This document shows positions 38,087-48,510 of a stretch of DNA of 64,000 bases, piece after piece (the first letter of the stretch is position 1; each line of letters opens with the position of its first letter). The stretch comes from Acidimicrobiia bacterium (GTDB taxonomy: Bacteria > Actinomycetota > Acidimicrobiia > Acidimicrobiales > AC-14). Location: contig JAHFUQ010000004.1 of NCBI GenBank assembly GCA_023265045.1, forward strand, positions 1 to 64,000. Reading direction: 5' to 3'. A model generated the notes under the pieces. That model ran no database searches, had not been told where the DNA came from, and saw nothing but the letters and a program-made list of their open reading frames with translations. The position numbers were made by a program, and so were the translations under genes.

Positions 38087-38530
38087 TCAGGCCACGAAGG
38101 CGCGCACGAAGGTGACCGTGGTTCCGCCGCGGGCGCATTCGACGGTGCCCAACGGGGGGCCGTGGTCGCCGCTGCGGAGGCTCGTCCGGATGCAGGCGAA
38201 CCCGTCCGTCTCCACCCGCGACGGGCCGTCGCTCGAGTTCATTTGGAGCCCGACCTTGCGGACGAGGGCCTCGGCCTCCGGGCAGCCGAGGCCAGTGCTC
38301 CTGACGTCGCTCGCGAGGTCCTCGGGATTGGAGGAGAAAGCCGCACTGGCGCAGCGGGCCGCGGCCGTGGTGGTCGGAGCCGGTGTCGTTGTGGTCGCTG
38401 TGGCCGTCGTCGTCGGCGTGGTCGCGAGCGCGCCGGCCGACGTGGTCTGGTCGCCGCTGCCACACCCGGCCAACAAAACGAGCGCGGCGAGGGCCATGAG
38501 CGTCGCCGGGCGGGAGATGCTTCGCCACAT
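38087..38530 (-). CDS. lipoprotein, unknown function
   Basis: LMALAALVLLAGCGSG lipobox followed by Thr-rich linker. Confidence 0.65.
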   Translation of the reverse strand: MWRSISRPATLMALAALVLLAGCGSGDQTTSAGALATTPTTTATATTTTPAPTTTAAARCASAAFSSNPEDLASDVRSTGLGCPEAEALVRKVGLQMNSSDGPSRVETDGFACIRTSLRSGDHGPPLGTVECARGGTTVTFVRAFVA

Positions 38531-38689
38531 GTCGGTTCCCCCTGGTGGGATCCGCAGCCGAGGGCTGGCGCGGTTTGCGTGCGCATCATCCTCGCAGGCG
38601 GGCGTGGGTCGCAACCGGATGACGATCCCGCTCCGAGACGTCCGTGCCGGGCGTCGCCGGAGGACCAACGCGGGCGACCGCTGAGTCAG

Positions 38690-39150
38690 CCCGTGGTCAG
38701 GCGGAGCCCGGGCGCGGCGCGCTGGGCGTACGCAGCATCTGAGGCCAGGAAGGCGGCGACCTCCTCGAACAGTTCGGCCCGCGCCTGATCGGGGTCGACC
38801 CGAGCCGCCCCGTCCCCCTGGGTCCCCAGACGCAGCCGATTCGCAGCCGGCCAGCGGGCGCTCAAACCCGGCCGGCGCCTTGGCAGCTCGCCGAGGACAT
38901 GCCGCCAGGGCCAGAACGCCGGCATGGCGCCCGCCGGCCCCACACGTTGCCCACACCACCTCGAAAGCGCGGCGGGCCGCGCTGGTAACCTCGTCGGCCA
39001 GGCGGGTCTTGCCGATCCCGGCGGCGCCGGTCAGCACTACCAGCCCGCCCTGCGCCGACTGCGCCTCGGCCAGCGCAGCCTCGAGCTCGCGGCGTTCCAC
39101 GTCCCGGCCGACAAACGCGGCCGCCCCTGCTCCCATGCCGCGGGCCAGCG
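38690..39150 (-). pseudogene. AAA ATPase (LuxR/SARP-type N-terminal) remnant
   Basis: FVGRDVERRELEAALAEAQSAQGGLVVLTGAAGIGKTRLADEV then other-frame PAFWPWRHVLGEL..DQARAELFEEVAAFL. Confidence 0.65.
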
Positions 39151-39186
39151 TACGGCCCCCCGCCGCCGGCTCGCGCCCTGGAAGGG

Positions 39187-39636
39187 TCACCCCTCGGCGG
39201 CCGCCTTCAGTCGGCACAGCGTCTTTTGCATCCCGAGGACCAGGTCGTGCTCGCGCTCCGACCACCGGACACCGGTGCCGAGCTTGGTCATGAACCGCCC
39301 AACCGCTCCCGGCGCCTTCAGGATCTCGAAGGACTCTCGGAGCTCGCACCCGACATCCTGAGCCTCGAGCTCGTAGCTCCACGCTGTTTCACCTTTGCCC
39401 ACCACGAAGGCGAACTCCCGAGGCCTGCTCGCAGCGCTGACGGTGCATGTCGTGGCCCACGAGCCCTTCCGCTTGCTGCGGCCCTTGAAGCGGGCCCCGA
39501 CCACAGGCGCGCTCGCCCCGTCGAGCCACTCAGCGCCCACCGCCTCTGGGCTCCACTCGCCGATGCGGGTGACATCGGAGACCATCGACCACACCTGCTC
39601 GGGTGTGGCCCGGATGACGATCGACTCGGCTGGCAT
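39187..39636 (-). CDS. SRPBCC-family protein
   Basis: IVIRATPEQVWSMVSDVTRIGEWSPEAVGAEWLDG..VVGARFKGRSKRKG. Confidence 0.8.
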   Translation of the reverse strand: MPAESIVIRATPEQVWSMVSDVTRIGEWSPEAVGAEWLDGASAPVVGARFKGRSKRKGSWATTCTVSAASRPREFAFVVGKGETAWSYELEAQDVGCELRESFEILKAPGAVGRFMTKLGTGVRWSEREHDLVLGMQKTLCRLKAAAEG

Positions 39637-39647
39637 CGTGCCCCTCC

Positions 39648-40403
39648 TCAGCTCGCCATGCCGGACGGGACCCGCGTGCGGCCGCCGAACGGTCGCGCCG
39701 GCTCTCGGGGGCCGCTCCCAAGGTCGCCCACGCCGATCGCTCCCATGGCTGCGACCAGGCAGACGATGCCCACGACAAGGACGGGCTTGACGACCGACAC
39801 AAGGCCGGCGGCCAGGAGCACCGCGCCGGCGGCGAGGGCCCAGGCTGTCCACCCCGCGACAGCGCCAGTGCGGCCCAGCCCGATGGCAGGCACGAGGAGC
39901 CCCGCCGGCAGGGCGAGTCCCAGAATGGCGAACGGCACGGGGACTCCCGCGCTGTGCGCCAAGCGGTCAAACGTCTCGGCCGCGCCCGCCCGGTCGCCGG
40001 CTTGGGCTAGCTGCCATGCTCCGAACCCCTCCACCGCGACCAACCCGGTCGAGGCCACGAGCCCTACGACGCTCTGCGCCGTGCCCCACAGATCCAGGGC
40101 GGGAGCCTCGTCGTGTAGGCGACGGCCGAGGGCCAGGACCGCGGGCACGAACAGAAGGAAGCCGACGATTTAGAGCAGGTGCGCCAGGTACCACCGGCTC
40201 AGGCCGCCGGCCACGATGTCGATCTGGCGCTTGGCGTCGGTGACCTCCTTGGGATTCAGCATCGCTGCGGCCAGCACCACGAGCGGGGCCGCGACGAGCG
40301 CGGCTCCTCCCAGGCGCCGCCGCAGCTCGATCCAAGTCGATGTGTCCACTACGGACTCCTCTCTCGCGTCTCGATCACTTGGCGCGAGATCGCGAGTCAC
40401 CAC
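39648..40403 (-). pseudogene. multi-TM membrane protein interrupted by in-frame TAA (40170-40172)
   Basis: ..GGLSRWYLAHLL*IVGFLLFVPAVLALGRRLHDEAP.. is continuous across the stop. Confidence 0.65.
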
Positions 40404-40582
40404 GGTGAGGACGCTGGCTCAGCGCGCGTCGTCAAGACGACAGGCCCGACGGGGCCGGGGAGCCGGTCGCTGGGCAACGGCGCCCGTCTAGGCCGCGCGC
40501 GGCGTGGACGCCGCCAACGTCGTGGTCAGGATCGGAGCCGCAACGGGCGCGTTCACCGTCATCAGCCGGGCGTGGCCGTAGC

Positions 40583-41458
40583 GTGACACCTATGGCCCAA
40601 CGACCGGCACGCCACCAGCTTCCCGACGAGATCAGCGAAGACGCCGACAGCGACACGTCCTCGAGCGCGAGCGGCGGCGGCGCACCGCCGTCCGCACCGT
40701 CCCACGCCGAGCGCTGCCGCACGCTGGTCGCCTCGAAGAGCCGCGGGGCGCTGAGCACTCTCGCCGCCGACCCCGCCGGGCACCCGTTCGGCTCCGTCGC
40801 CAGCTACGCCCTCGACGACCGTGGCAATCCCCTCCTGTTCGTCAGCCGCATGGCCGAGCACACCCAGAACGTCCTCCGCGACCCACGGTCGAGCCTGCTG
40901 GTGACCGAGCCGGTGCCCGACGGGGCCGACCCGCTGGCATCGGGCCGCGTCACCCTCCTCGGCGACCTCCATGAGGTCGGCGACTCGGAGCGGGTCGAGG
41001 TGCGGGACCGCTACCTCGCGGCCAACCCGACGTCGGCCTATTACATCGACTTCGGCGACTTCGCCTTTTTCCGGCTGGACGTCGGGAGCGTCCGCTACGT
41101 GGGCGGCTACGGGCGGATGAGCTGGGTCGACGTCGACGCTTACGCCGCCGCTGAGGCCGATCCTCTCGCCGCGGCCGCCGCCGGGATCATCGAGCACATG
41201 AACGCCAACCACGGCGAAGCCCAAGTCCTCCTCTGCCGCCACCTGGCGGAACGGCCCGACACCCAGTCCGCCGTCATGTCGGGCGTCGACCGCTACGGGT
41301 TCGACATGATCGCCACCGGTCCATCGGGACGGGCCGCCGTTCGTCTCGGGTTTCCTATGCCGTGCACCGACTCCGGCCAGGTCCGCAAGGCCATGGTGGC
41401 GATGGTCGCCGACGCCCGCCGCCTCGCCGCAGGCCGCAGTCCAGCGGACCCGGCTTGA
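40583..41458 (+). CDS. HugZ-type pyridoxamine 5'-phosphate-oxidase-like protein with DUF2470-like C-terminus
   Basis: ALSTLAADPAGHPFGSVASYALDDRGNPLLFVSRMAEHTQNVLRDPRSSLLV..; IIEHMNANHGEAQVLLCRHL..GVDRYGFDMIA. Confidence 0.85.
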   Translation: MTPMAQRPARHQLPDEISEDADSDTSSSASGGGAPPSAPSHAERCRTLVASKSRGALSTLAADPAGHPFGSVASYALDDRGNPLLFVSRMAEHTQNVLRDPRSSLLVTEPVPDGADPLASGRVTLLGDLHEVGDSERVEVRDRYLAANPTSAYYIDFGDFAFFRLDVGSVRYVGGYGRMSWVDVDAYAAAEADPLAAAAAGIIEHMNANHGEAQVLLCRHLAERPDTQSAVMSGVDRYGFDMIATGPSGRAAVRLGFPMPCTDSGQVRKAMVAMVADARRLAAGRSPADPA

Positions 41459-41693
41459 TCCGTCTTGGCCTGACGCCGGGCGCGGCCGATGACGCATCGG
41501 CACCTTGATCCTGGAGCACTCCTACGAGTACCTACCGGGGAGCACAAGCTGGAGTTCCAGCGAGAGGAGCCGTTCGTGCCACCCGTCTGGCCTACGGTCG
41601 CCGGCCAGCAGCAGATGGGCATGCACTTGGACATCGCCGGGGACGGCTTGGCGCCGATGAGTGCGATGGATCAGCGCCGCGACCAGTTCGAGG

Positions 41694-42551
41694 TTAAGAA
41701 GCGCGCCCAGATGGCCCGAGCGGCTCGGCGTCGTCACTCTGCGGCAGGGATGAGCCCCTTTTAAGGCTGATGCCCGCGGGCCGCATCTCGCCGGTCGTTC
41801 CGCCGGACTCCACGCGCGGACCCTTGCCGGCGAATGTTGGGTCCCCCTGCGGTCCCCGGTCGGCGTCGGCGGCCAGCGGGGACCCGGGGTCGGGGTCGAG
41901 AGCCGACCGCCCCTTCCCTAGCAGCCGAGCGAGATCCAGACCGGCTGTGGGTCCTTCGAGATCGAGCATCCAGACGCCGTCGCGCCAGTGGCTGAAGCCC
42001 ACCGTCGCCCAGATGCGACTCAGAGCTGCCACTTCCCGGGGGCGGTCCTCCGGCCGACACTCCCCCTCGAAGGGGGCCGGGTAGCACGCGGCCATGCCAC
42101 AACCCCGCGAGAGCCGGTCGATCACGACCGCGGCGATCACCGGTCCCAGGCCGTGCCCGCGATACTCACCCTCGACCCACACCCGGTCGAGCACGAGGAG
42201 GTGTTGCACCCCGCCCCGTCCTGATTCCTCGGTTGGCGCCTGCCCTGGCGCGACCGGCCCCGCAGCTCCGGTCCTCACTCCCTCATGCCACTCGCCCGAA
42301 ACCCGGTCAACCAGGTCGCCGATGTCCCTGCCCGGCTCCAGGTTGAGAACGATCACCCGCGCGTCGCCGATCGTGCGCCCATTCTGTTCGTGTTGCGGAT
42401 CATCGACCTGCACGGAAACGTCCCAGCGTTCGACGTGTTGGTACCGCATGGGCTCCACGAGCGACACCGGCTGCTGGAGCGTGTATCGAAATGCGAGGCC
42501 CCTCGGCGAGAGCTGGGCTCGCCGCTCGCTCACACCCGCATTAAGGCTCAT
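41694..42551 (-). CDS. GNAT-like acetyltransferase-fold protein
   Basis: VLDRVWVEGEYRGHGLGPVIAAVVIDRLSRGCGMAACYPAPFE. Confidence 0.55.
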   Translation of the reverse strand: MSLNAGVSERRAQLSPRGLAFRYTLQQPVSLVEPMRYQHVERWDVSVQVDDPQHEQNGRTIGDARVIVLNLEPGRDIGDLVDRVSGEWHEGVRTGAAGPVAPGQAPTEESGRGGVQHLLVLDRVWVEGEYRGHGLGPVIAAVVIDRLSRGCGMAACYPAPFEGECRPEDRPREVAALSRIWATVGFSHWRDGVWMLDLEGPTAGLDLARLLGKGRSALDPDPGSPLAADADRGPQGDPTFAGKGPRVESGGTTGEMRPAGISLKRGSSLPQSDDAEPLGPSGRAS

Positions 42552-42711
42552 TTCGGCTGAGCTCGACGTGGGTACCCAGCGCCGCTCGGGGACGCGTGCC
42601 GGCGCCCTGTCCACTTGGCCATGCGACCACTTCGAAGGTGCCCGATTCCCCAGGATAACTGCTAGGTTTGTGGAGAGGCGACAGGATTCACTCCTGCGCA
42701 CTCCCGCCGAT

Positions 42712-43179
42712 ATGAGGTCCGACATGCGTCGTCCTGAAGACCCGATCCCGTCGTCGCCACTGTGGGTCGTCCTAGTGGATGACCGTGATGCCCGCCGGGA
42801 CATTATGCACCAAGTTGTCGGTGGAGACGGGGTCCGTGCGTCGGTAGTGGCGGACGCACACAGCCGGGCATCTGCGCTCCTCGCCGTCGGTCAACACCAC
42901 CCAGACGCCGTGGTGGTTGACATCCGGATGCCCGTGGCCGAGGGCCTGCGGACCGTGCTGGACCTCCGGCAGGCATTTCCCGGGCTCGGCATCGTCGTGT
43001 GCTCGTTCGATCTCGACCCCGCCACCGTGCGCGACGCGTTGGTGGCCGGAGCGAACACGTGCCTGGCAAAGCCTGCGAGCCGACAGCATCTTCTCGCCGC
43101 ATTGGAAGGCGCCTGTTCGGAGGCCCGGACGGCGGAGGGCTCGATCAGTCACGTGGCAATGGTCGCTGGCGCTGGCTGA
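42712..43179 (+). CDS. stand-alone response regulator receiver domain protein
   Basis: WVVLVDDRDARRDIM..PDAVVVDIRMPVAEGLRTVLDLRQAFPGLGIVVCSF..LAKPAS. Confidence 0.75.
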   Translation: MRSDMRRPEDPIPSSPLWVVLVDDRDARRDIMHQVVGGDGVRASVVADAHSRASALLAVGQHHPDAVVVDIRMPVAEGLRTVLDLRQAFPGLGIVVCSFDLDPATVRDALVAGANTCLAKPASRQHLLAALEGACSEARTAEGSISHVAMVAGAG

Positions 43180-43303
43180 AGGCGGAAAGGGGCCCCGTTA
43201 GTAGGCCGGGCACCTTGGAGGCCCCGGCAGTTTGACAAGGTGTGGCGCGCGGTCCTGTCGGTCCGCGATGCCAAGGTTCGCTGTGCGCAGTATGAACTGT
43301 CGG

Positions 43304-43613
43304 TCAGGCGGGCTTTGCCATGCGGTGCTCGGGTCGGCTGGGGGCCCCTGTGGAACCGTCGCCGCCGATGAACGCGATCGTTCGTTCGAGGAAGGCGCAC
43401 GCCCGACGTGCAACCAGGTCGACGGGATGGTCGGCGACCCGCCGCCGCCCGAGCAGCAGGGCGTCCCGTAGCGTCGCCGACTCGTGACGGGCGGTGCGTA
43501 ACACGTCGAAAACCACAGCAAACACGTCGTCCTGCTCGAAAGAAACCGCGAGCTGGAAGGCCCGCTGCCACACGGCCTGGGCGTGCATCGGCGGCGCCGA
43601 AGAAGTGAGCACG
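43304..43613 (-). CDS. conserved protein, unknown function
   Basis: HAQAVWQRAFQLAVSFEQDDVFAVVFDVLRTARHESATLRDALLLGRRRVADHP; immediately downstream of the zinc-ribbon ORF. Confidence 0.45.
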
Positions 43614-43616
43614 CGC

Positions 43617-43802
43617 TCAGTGCTCAGCCGGCGCCAGATCAGCATCGGCGCCGGCCCGTTGCGACCGGTTCGGAAGCAGGGCGAGTCGGCAGGGCGGGCA
43701 CAGCCACCACTGGGGTTGGAGCTGATCGACGGTAGGGTCTCCGTCGAACCGCAAGCGGCATCGGCCACACTGACGGCGGGGCGGAGCTGATCGTTCAGCC
43801 AT
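43617..43802 (-). CDS. small zinc-ribbon protein
   Basis: RRQCGRCRLRFDGDPTVDQLQPQWWLCPPCRLALL (CxxC..CxxC). Confidence 0.55.
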   Translation of the reverse strand: MAERSAPPRRQCGRCRLRFDGDPTVDQLQPQWWLCPPCRLALLPNRSQRAGADADLAPAEH

Positions 43803-44185
43803 GGGGCCTCCTCTGGACGGGCTCAGAAGAGGCGTCGGCCTAAAAAGGCGTCCCCACCAAGTCGGGATTCTGTGGTCGATACTATCAGGCTGTCGCGCCG
43901 TCCTGTCCCGGTATGGTCCGGAGACTTTCGCAAGCTCGCTTCTGGCGTCTTGTCCAACCAAATCGCGACTTCTTCCGCGCTAAAGCAATGTCCGAACAGG
44001 GCTCTGATCTCGGTGCCCTGCAGAGCGGCCGATTGGCCTCGAGCGGGCTGTCAACGCCTCAAGCGTTATTTCCACGTTCAACGCCGCTCTCGACACGGCG
44101 AGGGATCTCGCAGACTGTGATTTCCAGTCTGTTGATTGGTGGCGGGAGGTTGGAAGGTGGCTTCCTCGGCTCGCCGCCGCCAGCG

Positions 44186-44745
44186 TCAACATGGGCCTCG
44201 TCGACGGTGTGCTCGAAGTGACCAAGTCCACGCGGAGATGGTGCCAGGCGCCAGCCGAGGGTTGGTGAGATGGGAGCAGTTCAAGCACCCCGGGGGGCAG
44301 AACACCTCGAGCTGGATGTTGTCTGGATCGTGGAACACCAGCACCGATCCGAAGTTCTCGTCCGAGATGGACGACTGGGTCGACGGCTTGTCAGCCGTCG
44401 GGGACCGGACCACACCGATGGCTCGAGGTGTGCCTGCCACGCTTCGAGGTCGGCCCGGCTCGGCACGAGGAACCGGGCGTGATCGAGTCCGGCCACCACT
44501 TCATCGAAGAGGTCACCGTCGTTGGCGTCGTGGTGGTGGAGGACGATCATGAGCTCATGGGACTCGTCCGACAAAAGCTTGCCGACCCCGCCGTGGTGGG
44601 GCACGTCTATCTGGAATCGGATGCCGAACACCTCCTGGTACCAGGAGTCACTGGCGTCGACATCGGTAACGGTGAGGGCGATGTGGGGCAGTTGGGGGCC
44701 GGGGACGGGTGGCCATCGGATGGTCCTTGCTCTCGGATGCTGACA
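44186..44745 (-). pseudogene. VOC/glyoxalase-like protein, frameshift near 44440
   Basis: LPHIALTVTDVDASDSWYQEVFGIRFQIDVPHHGG..GLDHARFLVPSRADLEAWQAHLE / SDENFGSVLVFHDPDNIQLEVFCPP. Confidence 0.75.
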
Positions 44746-44747
44746 GG

Positions 44748-45475
44748 TCAGTTGATGACTGCGACGGCAATACGGGCGCGGTACGCGCCGGCCAGGTCGT
44801 TCAGGGCGGCAGCGCAGTCGCCATTGAACGATGAGCCGTGCATCACCGCCAGGGTCGCGGGCTGCAGCGCGGCGAGCCGCTCGATCGTGGCCGGGGTGCT
44901 CGGCGCCAGGCAGCTGTAGGCGAATACGTCCTCGGCCTGGGCGGTCGGGCCGAGGATGTCGGTGTCGGTCAGCGCCGGACCGTCGCCCAGCTGGGTGAAC
45001 AGGTCGCCGCACAGGAGCGTGCCCGTCGTCTCCTCGAACAAACCCTGGCCTCCCAACCGTGGGGCACGTGGGGTGTGTCGATGTGGCGGACCCGCCTGGC
45101 GCCGAGCTCAATGATCTCCCCGTCAAGCATCGGGCGGGGCAGCCGGTCGGCCATGTGGTTGTGCGACACGCTGCACCCGAGCCCTCCGTGGGCCACCTGT
45201 GACCGGGGGGCGACGGCCAGGAACCGGTTCATGGCGCCGCACTCGTCGGATTCCACGTGGCCGAAGGTGATCCAGCGCAGAAGTTCGATCGGCATGACCC
45301 GCTCGATGGCCTCGACGATTGTCGGGAACATCGAGCGGTGACCGGTGTGAAAGAGCAATGGCTCATCGTCGTCGATGAGGAACTGGTTGAACGTGAACCC
45401 GGTGGGGCCGATGTCGGGTGCGAGGGTCGACAGGCGGTAGATCCCCGGTCCGATCTCGTCGACCTTGGTGGTCAT
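44748..45475 (-). pseudogene. MBL-fold metallo-hydrolase, frameshift near 45050
   Basis: GPTGFTFNQFLIDDDEPLLFHTGHRSMFPTIVEAIERV..TFGHVESDECGAMNRFL / LFEETTGTLLCGDLFTQLGDGP. Confidence 0.75.
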
Positions 45476-45931
45476 GGTTGTGGTCCTCTGGTTCGAGATG
45501 AGAACAGGCGGGGGCGCACGCCAGTAGGCGGCGGTTGGCAGTGCGCCAGGAACATGGCGACTGCGTCGTCTCCCCCCTTGATGCCGAACCGCCTTCGCGA
45601 TTGAACTGGCCGCAATCGAACGGCGCGCCCCGTGCATCGACTCCTGCTGCCGCGCGGCAGACGGGAGGTTTGCGTCGGTGATCGTGGGATTGGGTGGGTC
45701 CACCGCCTGAGCGCCGGATGGAAGGTCGGGCGTACCGCCAAGTACACCGACGGACAACGGAACCACCATCGTGAAGAAGGACGACTCAGAGCGGTCGACT
45801 TCGGCACGGAAAGGCCGCACGCGTGATCGCTGCCCGCCGGAGCGCATCTGCGGCGCGCTCAAGGAAAGGCCCAGTGGCCGCCGCCTCACGGAGTGAGGGC
45901 GCGCCTCGAACGATTGGGCCCGGGCGTCCTT

Positions 45932-46315
45932 CTACGCGGGCCCAGGCACGAGCCGCTCGAGTAGTCGAGGCTCGGCGGGCCAGGCTTCGAACAGAACCTC
46001 GCGGGGGACGCCGCGGGCCGCGTATCGAAGGGCGAGGGCGACGACGACAACATCGTCGAGCGGTCCGATGACGGGGAGGAACTCGGGGATCAAGTCGATA
46101 GGCGACACGACCCAGAGACCGGCCACGCCGACGGCCAGCTTCGGGCGTCGGGGTACGCGCGGATCCTTTCGAAGCCGGCGCACGGTCGTGGCGCACGCAG
46201 GGAGCACGGTCGCGAGGTCCTTGGCGGTGCCGGGCGGCAGGCGGCGCGCCAGCAGGATGAGTACCCCCCACGAGGTGACGATTACCGCGAGCGCGATCGC
46301 GAGAAGGCGGATCAT
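45932..46315 (-). CDS. YkvA-like (DUF1232) membrane protein
   Basis: RRPKLAVGVAGLWVVSPIDLIPEFLPVIGPLDDVVVVALALRY. Confidence 0.8.
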   Translation of the reverse strand: MIRLLAIALAVIVTSWGVLILLARRLPPGTAKDLATVLPACATTVRRLRKDPRVPRRPKLAVGVAGLWVVSPIDLIPEFLPVIGPLDDVVVVALALRYAARGVPREVLFEAWPAEPRLLERLVPGPA

Positions 46316-47210
46316 CGGTGTGACCACACACGGGCAGCTTCGAAGAACCGCTCGGTGTCGTGGGCCGCCCACGCGAAGGCGAGTGCGGCTGCGAACGAGA
46401 TCGCGACGAGAACCCATGCGGGTCGCGTCCGCCGGTTTGGCTCGACGAGCAACGCCGCCACCCGGTCGGTCACCCCGTGACCGTGGAACAGGAGCGTCGG
46501 TGCTCCGGCCGCGACGTTGGCTCCGCCGAGCACGCCGAGCGCCGCCTTGGCCAGTGCGGTCGCGAGAACCGGTCGGCCTGTCCTGCTGGCCGCGTCTTCG
46601 TCGGCCCAGCGTTCCAGGGCGAAGCGGGTGTCGCGGACCATGCCGATCAGCGCGGGGTTCAGCGCGGCGGCCAGTCTTACGTCGTGATGAACATCGAGTG
46701 GCACTGACGCACGTGGGCGCGCTCGTGCGCGATGACCGCGGCCCTCTCGTCCGCATCGAGGACTTGGAGCAGGGACGCGGTGATCACGACGGCGCCCCTG
46801 CGGGTCAGGATGCCCCCGACGGCGTAAGCCGCCGGGACCGGGTCGTCGACGATGACGACCGCGTCGTTGAACCGCCCTCCGATCGCACGTCGCAGCTGCG
46901 CGGCGTCGAGGCGCTCCGCGGCAAGCGCCTTGAGTTCGCGAACCGCTCGCCACGCGATCAGCAGCAGCAACGCGAGCGCGACGAGCGACACCCAAACGGG
47001 CGTCGGCGAATGCGACGCCACGGTGCCCGGTCGCCACCGGCCCAGTTCCGCAACGAAGGGGACCTGCGCCGGCAACGGGCACGCCAACAATACGAGCGCC
47101 CCGATAGTTGCGCCGGCGAGCGCGACGGCGGCGCTCGCGATCGCCCATGCCGCGGCCCGCGGCCACAACCGGCGTGAGGCAAGACGGCTCAGGGCCGCGA
47201 CGATCACCGA
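46312..47210 (-). pseudogene. M56/M48-type membrane metallopeptidase, frameshift near 46680
   Basis: VITASLLQVLDADERAAVIAHERAHVRQCHSMFIT / ALNPALIGMVRDTRFALERWADEDAA..GRPVLATALAK. Confidence 0.75.
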
Positions 47211-47437
47211 CGCCGCAAAGGGTCGACGACGTCCTCCAGGCGATCCGTCGTGTGCACAACGGCGACCATGTCGATGATGGATTTGGCGGCCAATCCAGGG
47301 ATCGATGTGCTGCCGATGTGCTCGATCGGGCGCGCCAGCCATGGGCGGAGCACCGGTTCGATCCGATCGCGCTGATTCTCGAAGGAACGTGGCCACGCCG
47401 CGTCGTACGTCGAGATCACGATTGGATCACTACGCAT
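47204..47437 (-). pseudogene. GrpB (UPF0157) N-terminal fragment
   Basis: VISTYDAAWPRSFENQRDRIEPVLRPWLARPIEHIGSTSIPGLAAKSIIDMVAVV, then truncated. Confidence 0.7.
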
Positions 47438-47589
47438 GCCACGGTCTATCGCGCTCGACGTCTTGGCAAACAGTTCTTCCGCCGAGCTGGTCCAAGCTAA
47501 GTGCGCAACCGAACGACGGGTGCCAGGCGCACCGACCCCGCGGCAGTACGAACGTCGCGGGCCGTCCGTGGCGCTGCCAGGCTGTCGAC

Positions 47590-48083
47590 GTGGACGACTC
47601 CGCATGGGAACCATTCCATCGTGGCAGCCTGGCGGTCGGGCAGGGGCACGCCCTGTACTTCGAGGAAGTCGGCAAGGCCGACGGCTCACCGGTCCTCTAC
47701 CTCCACGGCGGTCCTGGGTCGGGATGCACGGCTGGTTCCCGCCGAAGCTTCGATCCGGGCCGGCATCGCGGCATCCTTTTCGACCAACGAGGCGCGGGCC
47801 GGAGCCGTCCTGCCGCATCGGAGCATGACTTCGACTTCCCATCGGTCAACCTTGACCACCACGTCGCCGACATCGAACTGCTTCGCGAACAGCTCGGTCT
47901 CGATCGGTGGGCGGTGTTCGGGGCCTCCTGGGGCTCTGTGCTCGGGATCGCGTATGCCGAGAGGCACCCGGAGCGGGTCAGCGCCCTTGTGGCCGCCGCC
48001 GTGAGCACCGGCACGGCCGAGGACATCGAGTGGCTCACTGGCGCGTCATCGCAGGTCAGCGGCGGTTTGATCGGCTCGATATA
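47590..48083 (+). pseudogene. proline iminopeptidase-type alpha/beta hydrolase truncated by att-like repeat B
   Basis: YFEEVGKADGSPVLYLHGGPGSGCTAGSRRSFDPGRHRGILFDQRGAGRSRP..WAVFGASWGSVLGIAYAERHPERV; coding similarity stops at about 48040. Confidence 0.8.
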
Positions 48084-48134
48084 GCGCACTGTAGCCACCT
48101 GAAGAGCGATGGGATGCGGACTCTCAGCGGACTC
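48041..48134. repeat. att-like half module B (right arm only)
   Basis: GCGCGTCATCGCAGGTCAGCGGCGGTTTGATCGGCTCGATATAGCGCACTGTAGCCACC..TGCGGACTCTCAGCGGACTC as in copies A and C. Confidence 0.75.
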
Positions 48135-48510
48135 GGGGCGGTGCGTTCGAGCGGTCGCCCGACGCGGAACGGCGGCGGCTGAGCCCTCGCGCCGCGCTGT
48201 CGACGCAGTCGAGGCGCGAGCAGACCGGCGGCGTGTCTCAGCCATCAGCCGTCTAATGGGCGCGACGGCGGCGACGGCGCGACATGCGTAGGACCCGGTG
48301 ACCTCGGCCGAGCGCGATGCCCGGACGGCGGCGGAGGGCTGGCGTCCCAGGTACGGACTGGCCGGGAATGCGGCCGCGAGTAGCGAGCGCGCGAGGGGCA
48401 GGCCGGCAGCGCCTCCCCTGCGGGTCCGGCAGGACCCGCGCTGTCGTAGGTCGCTCAAGTTCATGCCAACCAGCGCGGGTCCGGGCGCGGTCACCAAGAA
48501 GCCGGGCAGC

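Noticed and set aside
41489-41764. 91-aa ORF between HugZ-like and GNAT-like genes
   Set aside because: No recognisable motif, no clear RBS; not supported as a gene
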